Below, one piece after another: positions 22,093 to 34,454 of a stretch of DNA of 64,000 nucleotides (position 1 is the first letter of the stretch; every line of letters starts with the position of its first letter). This stretch comes from Jackrogersella multiformis (lineage: Eukaryota > Ascomycota > Sordariomycetes > Xylariales > Hypoxylaceae). The notes beneath the pieces are model-generated. The model was given only the letters and a program-made list of their open reading frames with translations, was not told the DNA's origin and did no database searches. The DNA lies in assembly GCA_902806575.1 (NCBI GenBank), contig CADCXD010000008.1:1860001-1924000 (forward strand), in the 5' to 3' direction. Position numbers and translations under genes: made by a program.

Positions 22093-23555
22093 ATGGCATC
22101 TCTAGTTCCCGATGCAGCGGTCATCAATGAGGCAGAACAGCTCGTCTTATGCCTGCAGAATCATACAGGATCACCTGCCGAGCAGGCAAAAGCGGTGCGA
22201 CAACTCGACAAACTCAGATGTCTCCTCCACAAGGGTCCGGATGCTCTGATGTTTCAGGCCCACCCGGTATGTTCTGTATACGGGTGTTCGACTAGGTTGA
22301 CGAGACGTTGTGTCTAATGTCGAGAATAGTTCCAAGTCCTCCCTGCTCTGAACGTGATGATGAACTTTGGAGTGTTCGACGCCGTTCCGCTCGAGGGCAG
22401 CATCTCTACGGAGGATTTCGCCACAGCAGTTAAGCTCGACGCCGCGATTCTTCGTGCGAGACCCGGCACCCCCCTAGGGAGGAGGTGGCTTACATGCGTT
22501 CTTCCTAGGTCGCTTCCTCCGCATTGTCCTCACGCAGGGAATTTTCAACGAAAAATCACCGGGGGTCTACGAGCACACGCCCGCGTCGGCCATCTTCCGC
22601 ACCGACCAGGCGGCTAGCTTCTATCGTTTGGGGTAAGCCAGATCCCCCCGATTTTTTGTAACTTTGAAATGACTCGCCGGGATCTGATGCGGCTTCTAGC
22701 ACAATGCAGTTCCCACACTGGTGGAAGGTCTCCGACTACCTTAAGACCCACTCGCCCCAAAACGCGCAGGACCCTACCAAGGTGCCGTATGTTTGGGCGG
22801 AGGGCAAGGAGGGCTTGACATATTATGAAGTTATCGAGTCGGACCCAGCGATGTCGGACACGTGGCACAAGGGTATGGTCCTGGTCGAGGAGACGCAGCC
22901 CATCACGGGCATGTTCCCGTTCCGCTCGATGAAGGCCTCCATCGAGGCCGACCCGCAGCGCGTCTTCGTCGTGGATGTCGGCGGTGGTCGGGGCAACGCT
23001 CTCGTATCCATCATGAGGGAATGTGGCGGCAGCTACGGCGCTGGTATGGTATTGCAGGACATGGCTGAGGTCTTGGACGGCACGGATCCCGTCAGAGTCG
23101 AGAGAGTGCAGAATATGCCGCACAACTTTTATGACGTCCAGCCCGTGAAGAGTAAGTGAGCCTTGCTGGCCTTGTCCCTACTTGCCTAGAGATAACGGAA
23201 CCTTGGGTGGGCTGACGACGGCATTGATCTAGATGCACATATTTACTACCTCCGCAATGTGCTGCATAACCACTACGATGAGCGAAGCAGGGTGATACTG
23301 CGACGGATCGTAGACGCCATGGGCCCGACTTCCCGCGTGCTGATCGGCGAGATGATTCTTCCCTCGACCGCCGCTCCCGGGTCGGACCCGTTCCCGTTTT
23401 TCATGGACCTCAATATGTTTATGGAAGGCGGGATCGAGCGGGACGAGGAACACTGGGACGAGCTTCTAGGCCAGGTCGGCCTCAATATTGAAAAGATTTG
23501 GAGGCTACCTAGTAATCCCGTGCAGAGTACAATTGAGGCTAAGTTGAATGTTTGA
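22093..23555 (+). CDS. SAM-dependent O-methyltransferase (plant/fungal COMT type), five exons
   Basis: Exons are 22093-22266, 22330-22453, 22509-22632, 22700-23151 and 23233-23555, giving 398 aa with all phases consistent. There is an N-terminal dimerisation helix domain (FQVLPALNVMMNFGVFDAV). The SAM-binding glycine loop is VDVGGGRGN. The catalytic region is YYLRNVLHNHYDE, in which the first His after LRNVL is the expected general base, and there is an EKIWRL-type C-terminus. It would methylate a hydroxyl (often enolic or phenolic) of the cluster product in the cytosol. Some fungal proteins of this fold act as pericyclases instead, so catalysis of a cyclisation cannot be excluded. It shares a promoter with FAD oxidase 1 and its 3' end faces the MFS gene 273 bp away. 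Confidence 0.9.
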
Positions 23556-23828
23556 AGAGTCGGCTTGTATTTTTTTTGCTAGGGCGGGTTGAACGCGAAG
23601 AATCATGGAATTATCATGGTGTAGGTATTAAGAATTTGGTATGATCTATTATTATGTATGGGAAAAGAGGAGTACTTTGGGTGTGTTATACACAACCGGT
23701 ATCAAGATCTATGTTTGTCCAGCCTGTTGCAATTATACCCCTTTACCCTTTCCGGCTCTATATTTTCCGGTTTTGGATAGTGAAGGAACCATCGTCAACA
23801 CGAGACGAATATCGGCCGTAGACAGGTT

Positions 23829-25684
23829 CTATACAGCCATCATTACGGGCCTATCTCCCTTTTCTGCGCCCTCCTTATGTGTCTCAAGTTGGCCCCAGGG
23901 GACGATCAAGGTGGTCAGGAACGCGATGCCGCAGAAGGCTACGGAGACGGCGAAGACGGCTTTGAGGCCGTGCATGTACGCTATAAGCACACCCGGAAGC
24001 TCCTCCGGCGTGAAGACTTGCCGGAGCTCGGAGGCACCTGCTGCGATCAGCCGCGCGGCATCTACATCAGGCGCCGATGTACGCAGTCTCTCGAGCGCTT
24101 GGTTGATAAAGGCAGACTGGGCCGAGGAAACGGTGAAAGCACCACCGACGGTTTGAAAGACTGCGCACCGAGTTAGGAAAGGTTCCGTATATAATGGGCT
24201 CAGGGGAAGACACTTACAGTAGAGGTTGGCCGTGACGGCCGGAAGGTCTTCGGCCGTCACACTGGCCTGCGCAATGTTGAGGCCGTTCTGGACCGAGAAG
24301 GCGATAGCAGAGCCGACGAGGATCTGATAGCCGATCCATTTTGGAGACGGGGTGTCGATGTCTAAGGTGTAGAGCAGCCCGCACCCGACCGTACCAAACA
24401 ACGCGCCGACGAACATAGTCGGCGTCGGGCGACCTATTTCGCAGTTAGATACTTTCTGAAGCATAAAGCTAGACCCGGGAGTTGGCAAACTAACCTGTCT
24501 TGGAAACCAAGAGGCCGCCGACAACGGCGAAGATGGCAACCGCAATGACGATGGGCAGATTGTCAACACCGGACTCGATAGCGGTCGCTCCTTTGACAGA
24601 CTGGAAGTAGATGGGAAGGTAATATAGGAGGAGAATAAGGTTGCCAACGAAGCAAAACTGGTAAGGGCACACGCTCCAAAGCGCCCGCTTCTTGAACAGC
24701 CGCGGGATCAGCATGGCGTACTCGTCAAGGTAGACGGACCAAACGACCAGAGCGATCGTGAGAAGGCCAAAGCCGACGAACAGACCAATGACCTGACTGC
24801 TGTTCCAGGCGTAGGCAGTTCCTGCGTACTGGAGACTGAGAATGAAACAGATAATGGCTGCCATGGTGAGGCAGATACCGACTGGGTCGAGGTGCAACAG
24901 CTTAAGCTTCAGGCTGATCGGGGGAGGCCTAGCGGCGGCAGGGAGGTGGAAGAAAAGGAGGACGATGCCGATGGCGACTCCTCCGACGGGCAGGTTGAGA
25001 TAGAAACACCAGCGCCAGGTAACGCGATCGGTGAAGGCGCCACCAATAATGGGACCCAACACGGAAGCCAGGCCGTAGGTCAAGCCAATAAAGCCCATGA
25101 GAACCGGCCTCGTCTTCGGCGGCGCGCTAAAGGCAACGATGCTGGTGCCGCCGACCGAGATGCCAGCAGCACCGACGCCGGCGATGGCCCGGCCGACAAT
25201 CAAAGCCACCGAGTTGGGTGCGAGGGCGCAAATCAGGCTGCCTATTTCGAAGATGACCAACGTCAGGATAAAAGTCCATTTTATGTCGAAGTACTTGAAA
25301 GCCTTGCCCCACGAGGCTTCGAGGCCGCCGAATGTCATGAAGTATGCGGCACTGTACCAGGATACGTCGCTCAAGCCGCCAAATTCGGATGTAATTTTAG
25401 GAATGGCCGTGCCGACGATAGTCTGTCGTTGGTGTTAGTGACAGGTAGCTTGGTTAGGTACTAAAGTTACCACGAACCTGGTCTAAGGAAATCAAAAACA
25501 CGCCCATGATGGACGCTCCAGCAAGGAGGACTAGGCGTAGGCCAGTGGGATACTGGTCAATTGCGCCGCCTGACCCGGACCCGGACCCTGACTCTGACTG
25601 GATGCTCATGTCGTGGGCTTTCGCAGACTCGTCAGGGGTCTCATTCGTTGTCGCGTCCGCCGCGTGCTCGGGGACCGCAGCCAT
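23829..25684 (-). CDS. MFS transporter, DHA 14-TM drug/toxin exporter type, four exons
   Basis: Exons are 25684-25478, 25422-24495, 24433-24218 and 24160-23829, giving 560 aa. A cytosolic N-terminus with a Ser-Gly/Glu repeat is followed by about 14 hydrophobic segments. TM1 ends in MGVFLISLDQTIVGTAIP, a conserved LDxTIV motif of this family, and WYSAAYFMTFGGLE and GRAIAGVGAAG motifs follow. The C-terminal exon ends in a short charged tail. It is a plasma-membrane proton-coupled exporter, most likely of the cluster product, giving self-protection or secretion. It lies between the methyltransferase and the AflR-like regulator. Confidence 0.93.
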
Positions 25685-26515
25685 CTTGTCCCGGTGCTAT
25701 GGGGCTCGATGCAGTGGTAGGGTTGTGTTGGATGTTGAAGATTGAATGTTTGAATGTTGCAGAGTACCCTTGGTAGACGGGGTTATTGGCGAGGGAGGAG
25801 ATAAAGTCTAGTTCTATGTAGGTAAATAGGTAAAACCATTGCCTGAACTTGAACTTGAACTTGAACCTGAACGATGGTTTTCTTGCGATTTTAGTCAAAG
25901 GAGAGGTATGGCAGGCGTTAGATGACTGAGGTGCCTTAGGTGAGTATGGAATGTTCCGACTGACAAACCTAACCTAGGATTACTAAAGCACCGATACTAC
26001 AAACTGGATGCGGACCGGACAAAATTGACAAAATTGTAAAAAAAATGTCGAAGTTGTACAAGAGGCTGGAATGGTAGGTACCGGCAGACCGGTAGGGCGG
26101 GCCGGACAAAAATGTAAAATGTCTTGGTCTCCATGTAAGTGGTAAATACAAACAAACAAACAAACAAAACGGTACGTACCTCAGTCTCAGCTAGGAAGCC
26201 CGTATGGCTCAGAGGTCATGGCGAAACAGACAAACAACAAACAACTTTAGAGTTATTAGATTACAAATGCAACTTTTCGTGTGATTAATAATGCCTAATA
26301 CCTAGGTACACCCGTAGACATAGGAATAGGTACCACTAGAAGGGGATGAACAAAAGATTTTAGATCAAGATTAAGACAGGAAAAGAAGTCACTTGCATTG
26401 TATAATGTATTACCTACCTAGGCACCTAATTATTACCTAGGGAGACACATGCTCGTAGCTCGTTCTTGATGAGGTACCCTTTATGACTTAATCGAGCTGG
26501 AATAGTAAAATTTAG
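25685..26515. other. Intergenic: MFS promoter and regulator 3' flank
   Basis: No gene is seen. It contains GAACTT tandem repeats (about 25843-25866), a CAAA run (about 26150-26167) and several CCTAGGTA motifs (about 26300, 26415-26440). No exact TCGGCG motif was found here. Confidence 0.45.
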
Positions 26516-28099
26516 CTAAAAGATTATATGGAGGCTCGCCTCAAGCCGCCGCAACCGCTGCTCTACTTCAGTCTTCAGCTCACCCACGTCGTTCAACGGG
26601 CCGCTGGGCTCATATGGTTCCGGACCCAGGCTGTTCGATACGAGCATGTCGAGGGTTTGATTCTGGCGGCGGATGAAGTACGAGCACATCTGCACAACGG
26701 CGACGAGCTGGAGGTGTACCCGCTCTGTCGGGTCCATGGTCCGGTTATCGGGGTCGGCGAGCTGACGGGGGCCCGTGTTGGTGGTGTGCGTTTGCTGTGA
26801 GTTCAGCGCGTGGGCGCTGCGCTGGAGCGCGACCAGGATCGTCACGTACATATTCATGAGTAGCGTCACGCAGGCTACGACAAGGTAATGGACGACTGAA
26901 TATGAGTGGTGGCCGGAATCGCCTGGGGACCGACTTCTGCCGGTCGTGGTTGGTGTGCCCGTCTCGACGTGCCCACCGTCGTTGGAGGCTGCGGGGCAAG
27001 GGCCGGACGAGGTGGAGGGACTTGACGTCGTATCAGTCTCCTCCACGCTCACACGTACGCATCGCAGGATTTCCAGCATCTGGTTGGTCGCGGAGAACAT
27101 GTGGTGCAGCAGGTCGAAGGGATTGGTCGGACCAATGTCGGCGTGGCTCGACTCGGATGAATTGGGCACAACGGATCCGCATACGAGCCAAGTGTTGATG
27201 GACTTGAAGAGGGCCTCAACTCCGATCTGGATTTCCAATGCCGAGTCGCTGCTATCGGATGGACAGGGCATGCCCACCGTTCCGGACAGGAAGCCTCTGG
27301 AGGAGCACAGGAGCTGCGAGAGTCGCGTGCTGAGGCGAGAGAGACGTACCATGCTAAGCTCGAAGTTGCTCTGGTCGGCGACGAACACGGCACGGCTGCT
27401 ACAGCTGTTGCTACTCATACTGCTGTCCACCGCAGCGTCTTCCCCCAGGATGGGCCCGTCTTCGCCGGCGTGACTTCGAACAGCACCACTGCTGTCGCCA
27501 GAGGAATCGGAATACTCGCCTGGGTCACCTGAGATAGGGGCGGGGAGTTCGAAGCTGGCGAGAGATTGTGCCTTCAAGGCAGGGTCCAAGTTGAATGTGA
27601 ATGATGGGCTCGAAATGATGTCAACCATGCTGTCCTCGATCTCACCCTCTTGCCACGACGGAGCCCATAAATCTGAAAAGACGCCCATGGGGTTAGGCAT
27701 GGTAAGGCTGGAGTCCTGAACATCCACATCAATTTGTGAATCGCCTTGGACGTCTCCGATGGGCTGATCTGGTCGCAAGGCTGTGGTAGTCCTGGCTGGG
27801 GATACAGGTGACACATCCGGCATGTCAGACGTATTGCCCGGAGGAGTCGAGGCTATGGAGGTATTCAGGACATTCGACGAAGGTCTCGGAGCTGGCGTCA
27901 ACTCACTCAGGCGGTACATAGAGGGGCGACCCTTAGGCAGACTCGAGCTATAGACACACTGCGTGCCACTTCGAAGACATCTATCGCATGAGCCCGTCTT
28001 GCGGCTATCCAGCCGTGTGCACCGTAGCTTCTGGCCGTGGCAGCGGTCACAAGATTGCCGCCTTGGCGTCTGTGCCGTAGAATTCGGGAGTGGTTCCAT
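26516..28099 (-). CDS. AflR-like Zn2Cys6 transcription factor (cluster regulator)
   Basis: Intronless, 527 aa. The binuclear zinc cluster is at Cys17, 20, 27, 38, 41 and 48 (spacing 2-6-10-2-6), followed by a basic linker with PKGRP. The spacing and linker are of the AflR/sterigmatocystin-regulator type. The middle is Ser/Pro/Thr-rich. The C-terminal half (about residues 240-525) resembles the AflR regulatory domain, with SHADIGPTNPFDLLHHMF and a late hydrophobic helix. It is probably a nuclear activator of the surrounding genes. Its position between exporter and P450 fits a pathway-specific role. Its binding motif is not known; the TCGGCG motif in several cluster promoters is a candidate. 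Confidence 0.92.
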   Translation of the reverse strand: MEPLPNSTAQTPRRQSCDRCHGQKLRCTRLDSRKTGSCDRCLRSGTQCVYSSSLPKGRPSMYRLSELTPAPRPSSNVLNTSIASTPPGNTSDMPDVSPVSPARTTTALRPDQPIGDVQGDSQIDVDVQDSSLTMPNPMGVFSDLWAPSWQEGEIEDSMVDIISSPSFTFNLDPALKAQSLASFELPAPISGDPGEYSDSSGDSSGAVRSHAGEDGPILGEDAAVDSSMSSNSCSSRAVFVADQSNFELSMVRLSRLSTRLSQLLCSSRGFLSGTVGMPCPSDSSDSALEIQIGVEALFKSINTWLVCGSVVPNSSESSHADIGPTNPFDLLHHMFSATNQMLEILRCVRVSVEETDTTSSPSTSSGPCPAASNDGGHVETGTPTTTGRSRSPGDSGHHSYSVVHYLVVACVTLLMNMYVTILVALQRSAHALNSQQTHTTNTGPRQLADPDNRTMDPTERVHLQLVAVVQMCSYFIRRQNQTLDMLVSNSLGPEPYEPSGPLNDVGELKTEVEQRLRRLEASLHIIF

Positions 28100-29141
28100 A
28101 GCGTGTGTGCTATTAATACTTGCTGGATATATCGTACCCTGCTAGTGTTCCTGGAGCAAAACTAAGTGGAAAGGGTGTTTGAACCACCTGGGCACTTCCT
28201 CCATCTTTGACCTTTCCTCCTCTGGTTGGCGTCACGAGGCGTCCAAAGTTGTCTCCGTTGTGAAACACCAAGTTTAGACTATCTGACCAAGGAAGCCTTG
28301 TTCTTTAGGTGCATGAAGGAAGTAGTTGCCGACGGGAGCTCTGCAGACGGGAGCTAAAAAAAGCATAGCTAAGAATGTACGTAATAGTAATGTACCGGGT
28401 AAGAATGTATGTAAGAATGTATGTGAGAATATATATGTACCTAGATATTGAATCTACTTGGATCCTACCTACCTAGGTATATTACCTACACCGCACTGAT
28501 AGAAATTGCCAATCAACATGAAATCACTACTCCGAAGTTCAAGCCATGGCCAATTTGGATAGCTGGATTGATTCACTCTGCCGATGGCTTGCAGTTGAGA
28601 ATCCTCTGGCTAAGCTGAAAATATGTGCAAAGAAGCGGGCTTGTACCTAAAACTGACCACTTCCAAGGTTCCAAGGTTGTTTCTTGGTCGTACATCATAT
28701 AGGTAGGTACTTGGGAGGTAGGTAGGAGGTAATGATCTGTGATCTGGTCTTTGAATTTCATTTAAAATACCCCATACCCCTGCCATTCAATACACCTTTT
28801 CCTCAATATAGACCTTTAAGTGCATACGATATTCCATCCGGGATGATATTGAGAAAAAGGGGTATGTACTGTACGTACCTAGGTACCTATAGAAAAAACT
28901 AAACCCTGTGCGATTAAAGATGAAAGTCAAAACTTAAGGAAAACAACAATCTAGCTCTAAGTAACTAGCCTCTTAAGGTACGAATCTTTGTTATAGGTAG
29001 CGAGGTCTCGAAGTGTACGAATATTACCATAGCTATCCCTCCCTTACCTTGCCTAACATTATTAACAGCAGACTTGTACGCAAACTTATAATATTGTTCG
29101 AATATAAGGATGCTACAAAATATCATTCTAGACCTACATAA
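28100..29141. other. Promoter of the AflR-like regulator; no gene
   Basis: About 1 kb upstream of the regulator and downstream of the P450. Contains GTACCTAGG-type palindromes (about 28435-28480, 28865-28890) and TGAAGGAA/AAGAATGTA short repeats near 28370-28430. There is no convincing coding sequence. Confidence 0.45.
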
Positions 29142-31161
29142 TCATAGCACTCCTTCTCGCTTGGTCAACTCCAACGAAGCCTTGGGCTTGGGTGTCCAGC
29201 TATTCTTGTCAGAGCTGGCACCCGTCTTGCCTTCCTCCAAAAGACGGACATCATATCTATCGAACAGATGCACCACCAGCGACTTGACGATGTGCCCAGC
29301 AATATACTGCCCCATGCACTTGCGGCTGCCGATCCCGAACGCATGAAGGTTGTACCGAAGCTGTCAAACCATTCAGTCAGATTCCAGTAAAGCAGAGTTA
29401 ACCAAGCTACTTGATAGCATGGTCAGCTATTGAAAAAGGCAGCACACATACATCGGACTGCTTAATGTTTTTGAGCCTAGATGGATTGAAAAGCTCGCCG
29501 TCGGACCCCCAGAACGGGTTGCGGACATTGATCGCAAGAACGTCCACAAGTATTTGTGTCTGCATGGGTTGTTGTGTGCCGTCAGCATCTTCGTATCATC
29601 GGTGGATGACAATCTAGCTAGTTTTCGGGTAGGCAATACCACCTCTACTTACGTTGGGTTTGACTAGAACACCCTGGAAGTTCTTTATAGCGGATGAGGA
29701 TTCTCCAATGGTAAAAACTGCAAAATCCACAGTTAGCCCTCACGACTCCGTGCGTATTGTCCTCTACGAGATGCAAACCTACTAGCAAACGGCCGAATAC
29801 GCATAGACTCGATAAAGCACCTGTGAAGATGGGAGTCGGTTTTGGCAAGGTATTCGTGCAGATTGTCCTTGTTCGCCGCTGCCTCGTTGCGCAACTCACA
29901 CTTGACCTGCTCATGGTCAGCAACAAGGGTGATGAACCAGGTTATAACGTGCGTGATGACATCAAGGTTGAGCATGAGAAGTTCGTCTAGCGTCTGTAGG
30001 AGCTGAAAGGGGGCCCCAAAGTCACCGTTAGCACTACGCCTTGGGCTGCAATGCAATCAATTGCGCTGTGTGGAATCAGGAGAGGAAGCCTTACCTCAAC
30101 CATGGCCATATTCCCCTTTTCATATTCCTCCCAGTACGTGGTGATAGGCGCCCTCTCATCCCGCCTTCTTCGGACTTCAACCATCCGAGAATTGTAGTCA
30201 CGCCACTCCTCATTGAAATCTCTAAGGCGCTGGACAGCGCGGTTATCATATAATCTGGCTGTTGTCTCAAACCGGTACGGGCCTCCGCCAATCCAGTATT
30301 GATTCATCGCCATCCTTTTCTCCGTTACGCTCCATAGGTTGCGCTCCTCTTCCTCCGTCATGGGTCCGTAGATGGTGCTGGCTGTGAGGAAATAAGGAAA
30401 CTTGGTGAAGGCCTTGAGCACAGGCAGGGTGAACGGTATCTTGCCATATTCTTCACCCGCACTTTGTGTAGCCGTTTGGGCCAGGAGAGGTAACTCCTCG
30501 ACGTATTTTCGGGCGGCACGGTCGACCTCGTCGATCCGCGCGACGGCAGCGCTGTGCGTGAAGGCTGGGTCGAAGATCTTACGGAGGCGCTTCCAGTCTG
30601 GGCCGTAGAGAAGGCCCAGAGCCTGGCCGAGGAGCTCTCCCACGAACCAGCCCAGGTTTAAGTTAGGGGTCTTGGGGTGATCGTTGGCGTCTGAGCTGAA
30701 GTGTTTGAGATCTTCGGGGAGGGTAATGACGCTATTCGACAAGGCTCATGAGCACAGCACTAGAAGACGGCAGGGGCAACGTACATCTCGGGGTGCGGCC
30801 CTGACCATACCCGGTACACTGGGCCATACTTTTGCCACCTTTCCGAGTTGGCACGTCCATTAACGAACCGCTCGATGACTGTACCATTGGGAAACTGCCA
30901 CTTGGGGCCCGATATCTGCTTGCCTTCGGGTAAGACACCTGGGTTGAAGGTTTCTAGCGCCCACGAAATCGTCGTCTAATTGTCTCGGTTAGTTTTCTTC
31001 ATAATTCGAGTTGCCTCGCTAGAAGTGGCTACGGAAAGGTCCATAAACTCAACTAACTAGTGCTGTACACATACCTCGATGATCCATAACCCGTAGATCC
31101 GAATGGTCAGGTACAGGCCAGCAAGCAAAAATGACATCAAGGCCCAGTCCGATGGCGACAT
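29142..31161 (-). CDS. Cytochrome P450 monooxygenase, seven exons (508 aa)
   Basis: Exons are 31161-31075, 30975-30785, 30731-30095, 30002-29783, 29717-29653, 29559-29452 and 29360-29142; all phases agree. The N-terminal hydrophobic anchor (about residues 6-27) places it in the ER membrane. The K-helix ExxR is ESMR within CFIESMRIRP. The haem loop FGIGSRKCMG gives the ligand Cys. The I-helix reads NLDVITHVITWF rather than the usual AGxxT. The NLDVxTHV form also occurs in some fungal secondary-metabolite P450s, GliC being one I recall. It would hydroxylate or otherwise oxidise the PKS-NRPS product. It is divergent from FAD oxidase 2 across about 390 bp. Confidence 0.92.
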
Positions 31162-31548
31162 TTTACCTTCATATATTCAAGATGTGGTAGAAACTATCGT
31201 TATTTCCATGCAGTGCTTATTATGTGTAGAGATGATATACTTGTGGCTTTTGGCCACACCACTTAACACAGTTCCTGGGCCTCTATGCGCGCCTTTTCTG
31301 GCGTATGCTAACCACCTACGCAATGTTAGAGGAATCTGCACCGAGTCGGCGATTTATCTTTGTCAGTCTTTCCCTGGCTTTCGGCGATTATCTCCATCGC
31401 CACCGAGAAGCGGAGGCAGACTCAAGCTGTGTGTTTGGCCTGCAATCCGACTCCGGTCAGACATTGAGACCAACAGGAGAGTGTTTCCCCAACCGAGGGA
31501 GACAGTGCAACAGAGTATCGCGTCCAATATTCAAGTGAAGCATCCAAA
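31162..31548. promoter_or_regulatory. Divergent promoter: P450 / FAD oxidase 2
   Basis: A 387 bp region with two near-identical sites 35 bp apart, TCGGCGATTTATC (31346) and TCGGCGATTATC (31381). The first overlaps CCGAGTCGG, an everted CCG-N3-CGG arrangement of the kind bound by zinc-cluster dimers. No exact TATA box is evident. Shared regulation of the two oxidases is inferred. Confidence 0.55.
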
Positions 31549-33319
31549 ATGTCTACCATCATGAAGTTCATGGTATTTGCTGGCATCTCTCTCTGGCCTC
31601 TGGGGGCTGCTACTGAGGTCAGAGCGTGCAAGTGCTTCCCATCCGATGCGTGTTGGCCTTCAGAGCAGGAATGGCACGCCTTCAATCTTACTGTTGGAGG
31701 CCGCTTGGTCAAGACGGTCCCACTCGGCTCACCATGTCATGACACCAACTACGACGAAGCTACGTGCAACGAGCTCGCGTGCCAGTGGAGGTCCACGCCG
31801 ATCCAGTGAGTTTGAAGTCTACGGGCCAGAAATGAAAAGATAGAGATCTATTGTGTTAATAGTTACCTACTTATTGCACAGCATGAACTCGTCCTCTTCC
31901 GTCCAGGCACCCATATTCGCCAACGCGAGCTGTGACCCGTTTACGCCAAAGAGCTCCGCCTGCTTGCTGGGAAACTACGTGCATTACGCCGTCCGGGTAG
32001 CAGGACCCGAGGATATCGCTGCAACGATCAGATTTTCCGATGAGCGCGACGTCCGGCTTGTAATCCGTAACACCGGACACGATTACATGGGACGGTCGAC
32101 TGGCGCAGGCGGGCTTGCTATCTGGACGCACTACCTGAAGCATGTAGAACTCGTGGACTGGCACGATGCCGAGTATATCGGTAAGGCCGTCCAGATTGGT
32201 GCCGGCGTGGAGGGCCACGAGGCGTTGGACGTCGCTGCTGGTGCTGGCTTGGTGGTTGTGACTGGCGAGTGCCCTACTGTGGGCCTGGCTGGTGGTTATG
32301 TGCAGAACGGGGGGCATTCGCCTCTCGCTACGGCTCTGGGCCTTGGTGCGGATCAGACGCTGGAGTTCAAAGTGGTCACTGCGGACGGGCGATTGGTCAC
32401 GGCGAGTCCTTATGAGAATGCTGACCTCTTCTGGGCGCTGAGTGGCTCTGGCGCTGGCAACTACGGTGTTGTTGTCTCCGTCACTCTTAGAGCGTACCCC
32501 GATGCTGTCACAAGCGGTGCTAGCTTTGCCATCGAGGAGCCCAATCTGGACTACTCGACTATCCTTAATACATGGCATGCCGCTCTCCCCGACATTCTCG
32601 ACACCGGTACCATGGCCACGTATTATGCTACAAAGACTTCCATGGTCCTCTGGTCCTTGACCGGTTACAACCGAACCGTGAATGACCTTTCCGCCGCACT
32701 AGCGCCTGTCATCAACGCTCTAGCCGCGCTGAATGTTACCCTGCAGCCCAACTACACATCTTTCACCTCCTATCACGACCACTACTCGTACTATTACGGC
32801 CCTCTACCCGCAGGCCACTTCGGCGTCGCAGGCGAACAATTGATAGGCGGCCGTTTCCTCTTGCGAGATGCCCTCGCCAACGTCGGTCCTGCCATCAACA
32901 CGCTCTTACAGATCGGCGGCACGCTCATAGGCCAGGCAGTTAATGTGTCGCGCTTCGAGAGCGCGACCCGGGCGGTGATGCCGCAGTGGCGCCAAGCCGC
33001 CGTCATGTCGGCTTACTCGCTGCCATACAGCTTCACCGTGCCGTTCGCAGACATGCTGGCGCAGCAGGACCGCATCACGGAGGAAATCATGCCGCAGATC
33101 GAGGCCGTAACCCCGGGTGCCGGCGCGTATATCAACGAGGCGGATTATCAGCAGCGCGACTGGCAACATGTGTTCTTCGGGAGCAACTATGAAAAGCTGA
33201 CCGAGGTCAAGATGAGGTACGACCCGAAGGGCTTGTTTTGGAACGCGATTGCGGTGGGGAGCGAAGGGTGGGAGGTACTGAGGGACGGGAGGATGTGCAA
33301 GACGGGGAGGTTTGGCTGA
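31549..33319 (+). CDS. FAD-linked oxidase 2 (berberine-bridge-like), both covalent sites intact
   Basis: Exons 31549-31805 and 31882-33319 give 564 aa; a second ATG at 31561 gives an equally good signal peptide (hydrophobic core followed by AATEVRAC) and may be the true start. The N-terminal Cys-rich segment, PCMH FAD domain and BBE C-terminal block (KMRYDPKGLFWNAIAVGSE) are complete. The flavin loop RNTGHDYMGRS carries His152 and TGECPTVGLAGGY carries Cys216, so bicovalent FAD is expected. Substrates in this family include alcohols and amine or ring systems of secondary metabolites. Several Asn-x-Thr/Ser sites fit secretion or passage through the ER. It lies next to the PKS-NRPS and shares the P450 promoter. 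Confidence 0.92.
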
Positions 33320-34454
33320 TAAACCATGGTAGTATGATATTGCGAGGGTGCTACGTAAAGCCCCTATTCGGAAAACCTACGGAGCTCTTAGTGGAAGTAA
33401 AGCGCAATGAGCTAGGTTATACTATCTCACAGGTACTTACAGGTATGTAAAGCTGCATTTACGGTGATCCATCAGTGAGTATCCAACAAAACAAAAAAAA
33501 AACAGAACCTGTGTGATTTAATACAGGCGCTATAATTATAAGAAAATACTCGCTATAACCCACTATAAATATAGGTGATTTTAGTGGATATATGCGTTAA
33601 ACTTAGGTAATGTGGCTCTTCAAGAGGTCACATGACACCCCTTAAAGCAACCACTTATTAAATTAGCCCCTAAAGCAAAATACTTATAACGTAATTAAAA
33701 CCTGGATCGACGTAAGAAAACCTATACCGTTTAACTCGTTTAATCAAAAGCTTTAAAGTAATATAAGTTTTAAGTACCTAGGTACCTACATAAGAGCTGG
33801 CTCGAATACAATTTTTTATTACTATAAAAATTTAACGGTTACATTCGTTAAGCCTTACAGCATTTTCAGTACCTAGGTAGACTATAGGGCTTACGCCAAG
33901 ACGATTTTCAATTTCATCTTTATTCTTTTGCTTTTATTGTATACACACTAGGTAATATAACACCGTATGCGTCATAAAGACCCGAACGATTACATTCGGC
34001 CTTTGGATTCGCAGACACCGGTATGTGTCGGACGATAGGGGAAGAACAGACCTGCTCTAGAGCTACGCTAATATGCATACATGGCTCTGAGTTATATGAA
34101 TTCTCGTAAGCGAGGCAGGTTGCAATTTGATTCGCTGAAATAGTATTCTAAGGCTAGTCTCTTCAAGAAGACGAGGGTTTATAGCAGCAACTATGTAGCA
34201 CAAATACAATATACATCACCTCCTATTATATCTGCATCGCCAAGTATAAGACGACCTAACCTATATGCCTACCTAGGATACAAATTTAATGACCATTCTG
34301 CTAATACATTTCTATCCATCCCAGCCAGCTTAGAAGAACTCTGAAATCGTTGAGAAGCCTAAGGGACGCTGGACTGAACGGTCCCTCGAATTCAACATTT
34401 CCCTCTTCATACCTGATTCACAACCTATCGACAGGAAAGCCTGCGCTTCACCCA
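33320..34454. other. PKS-NRPS promoter region, AT-rich
   Basis: About 1.1 kb between FAD oxidase 2 and the synthase ATG. Largely AT-rich between 33480 and 34000, possibly mutated repeat DNA. It lacks an exact TCGGCG but has near matches TTCGGCC (about 33995) and GTCGGACGA (about 34027). The open frame can be extended upstream to 34350 only from a TTG, so the start is set at 34455. Confidence 0.45.

Noticed and set aside
34350..34454. Upstream extension of the PKS-NRPS reading frame
   Set aside because: The extension opens with TTG rather than ATG and adds residues unlike PKS N-termini. The ATG at 34455 is followed directly by the conserved PIAIVGSGCRFPG block.
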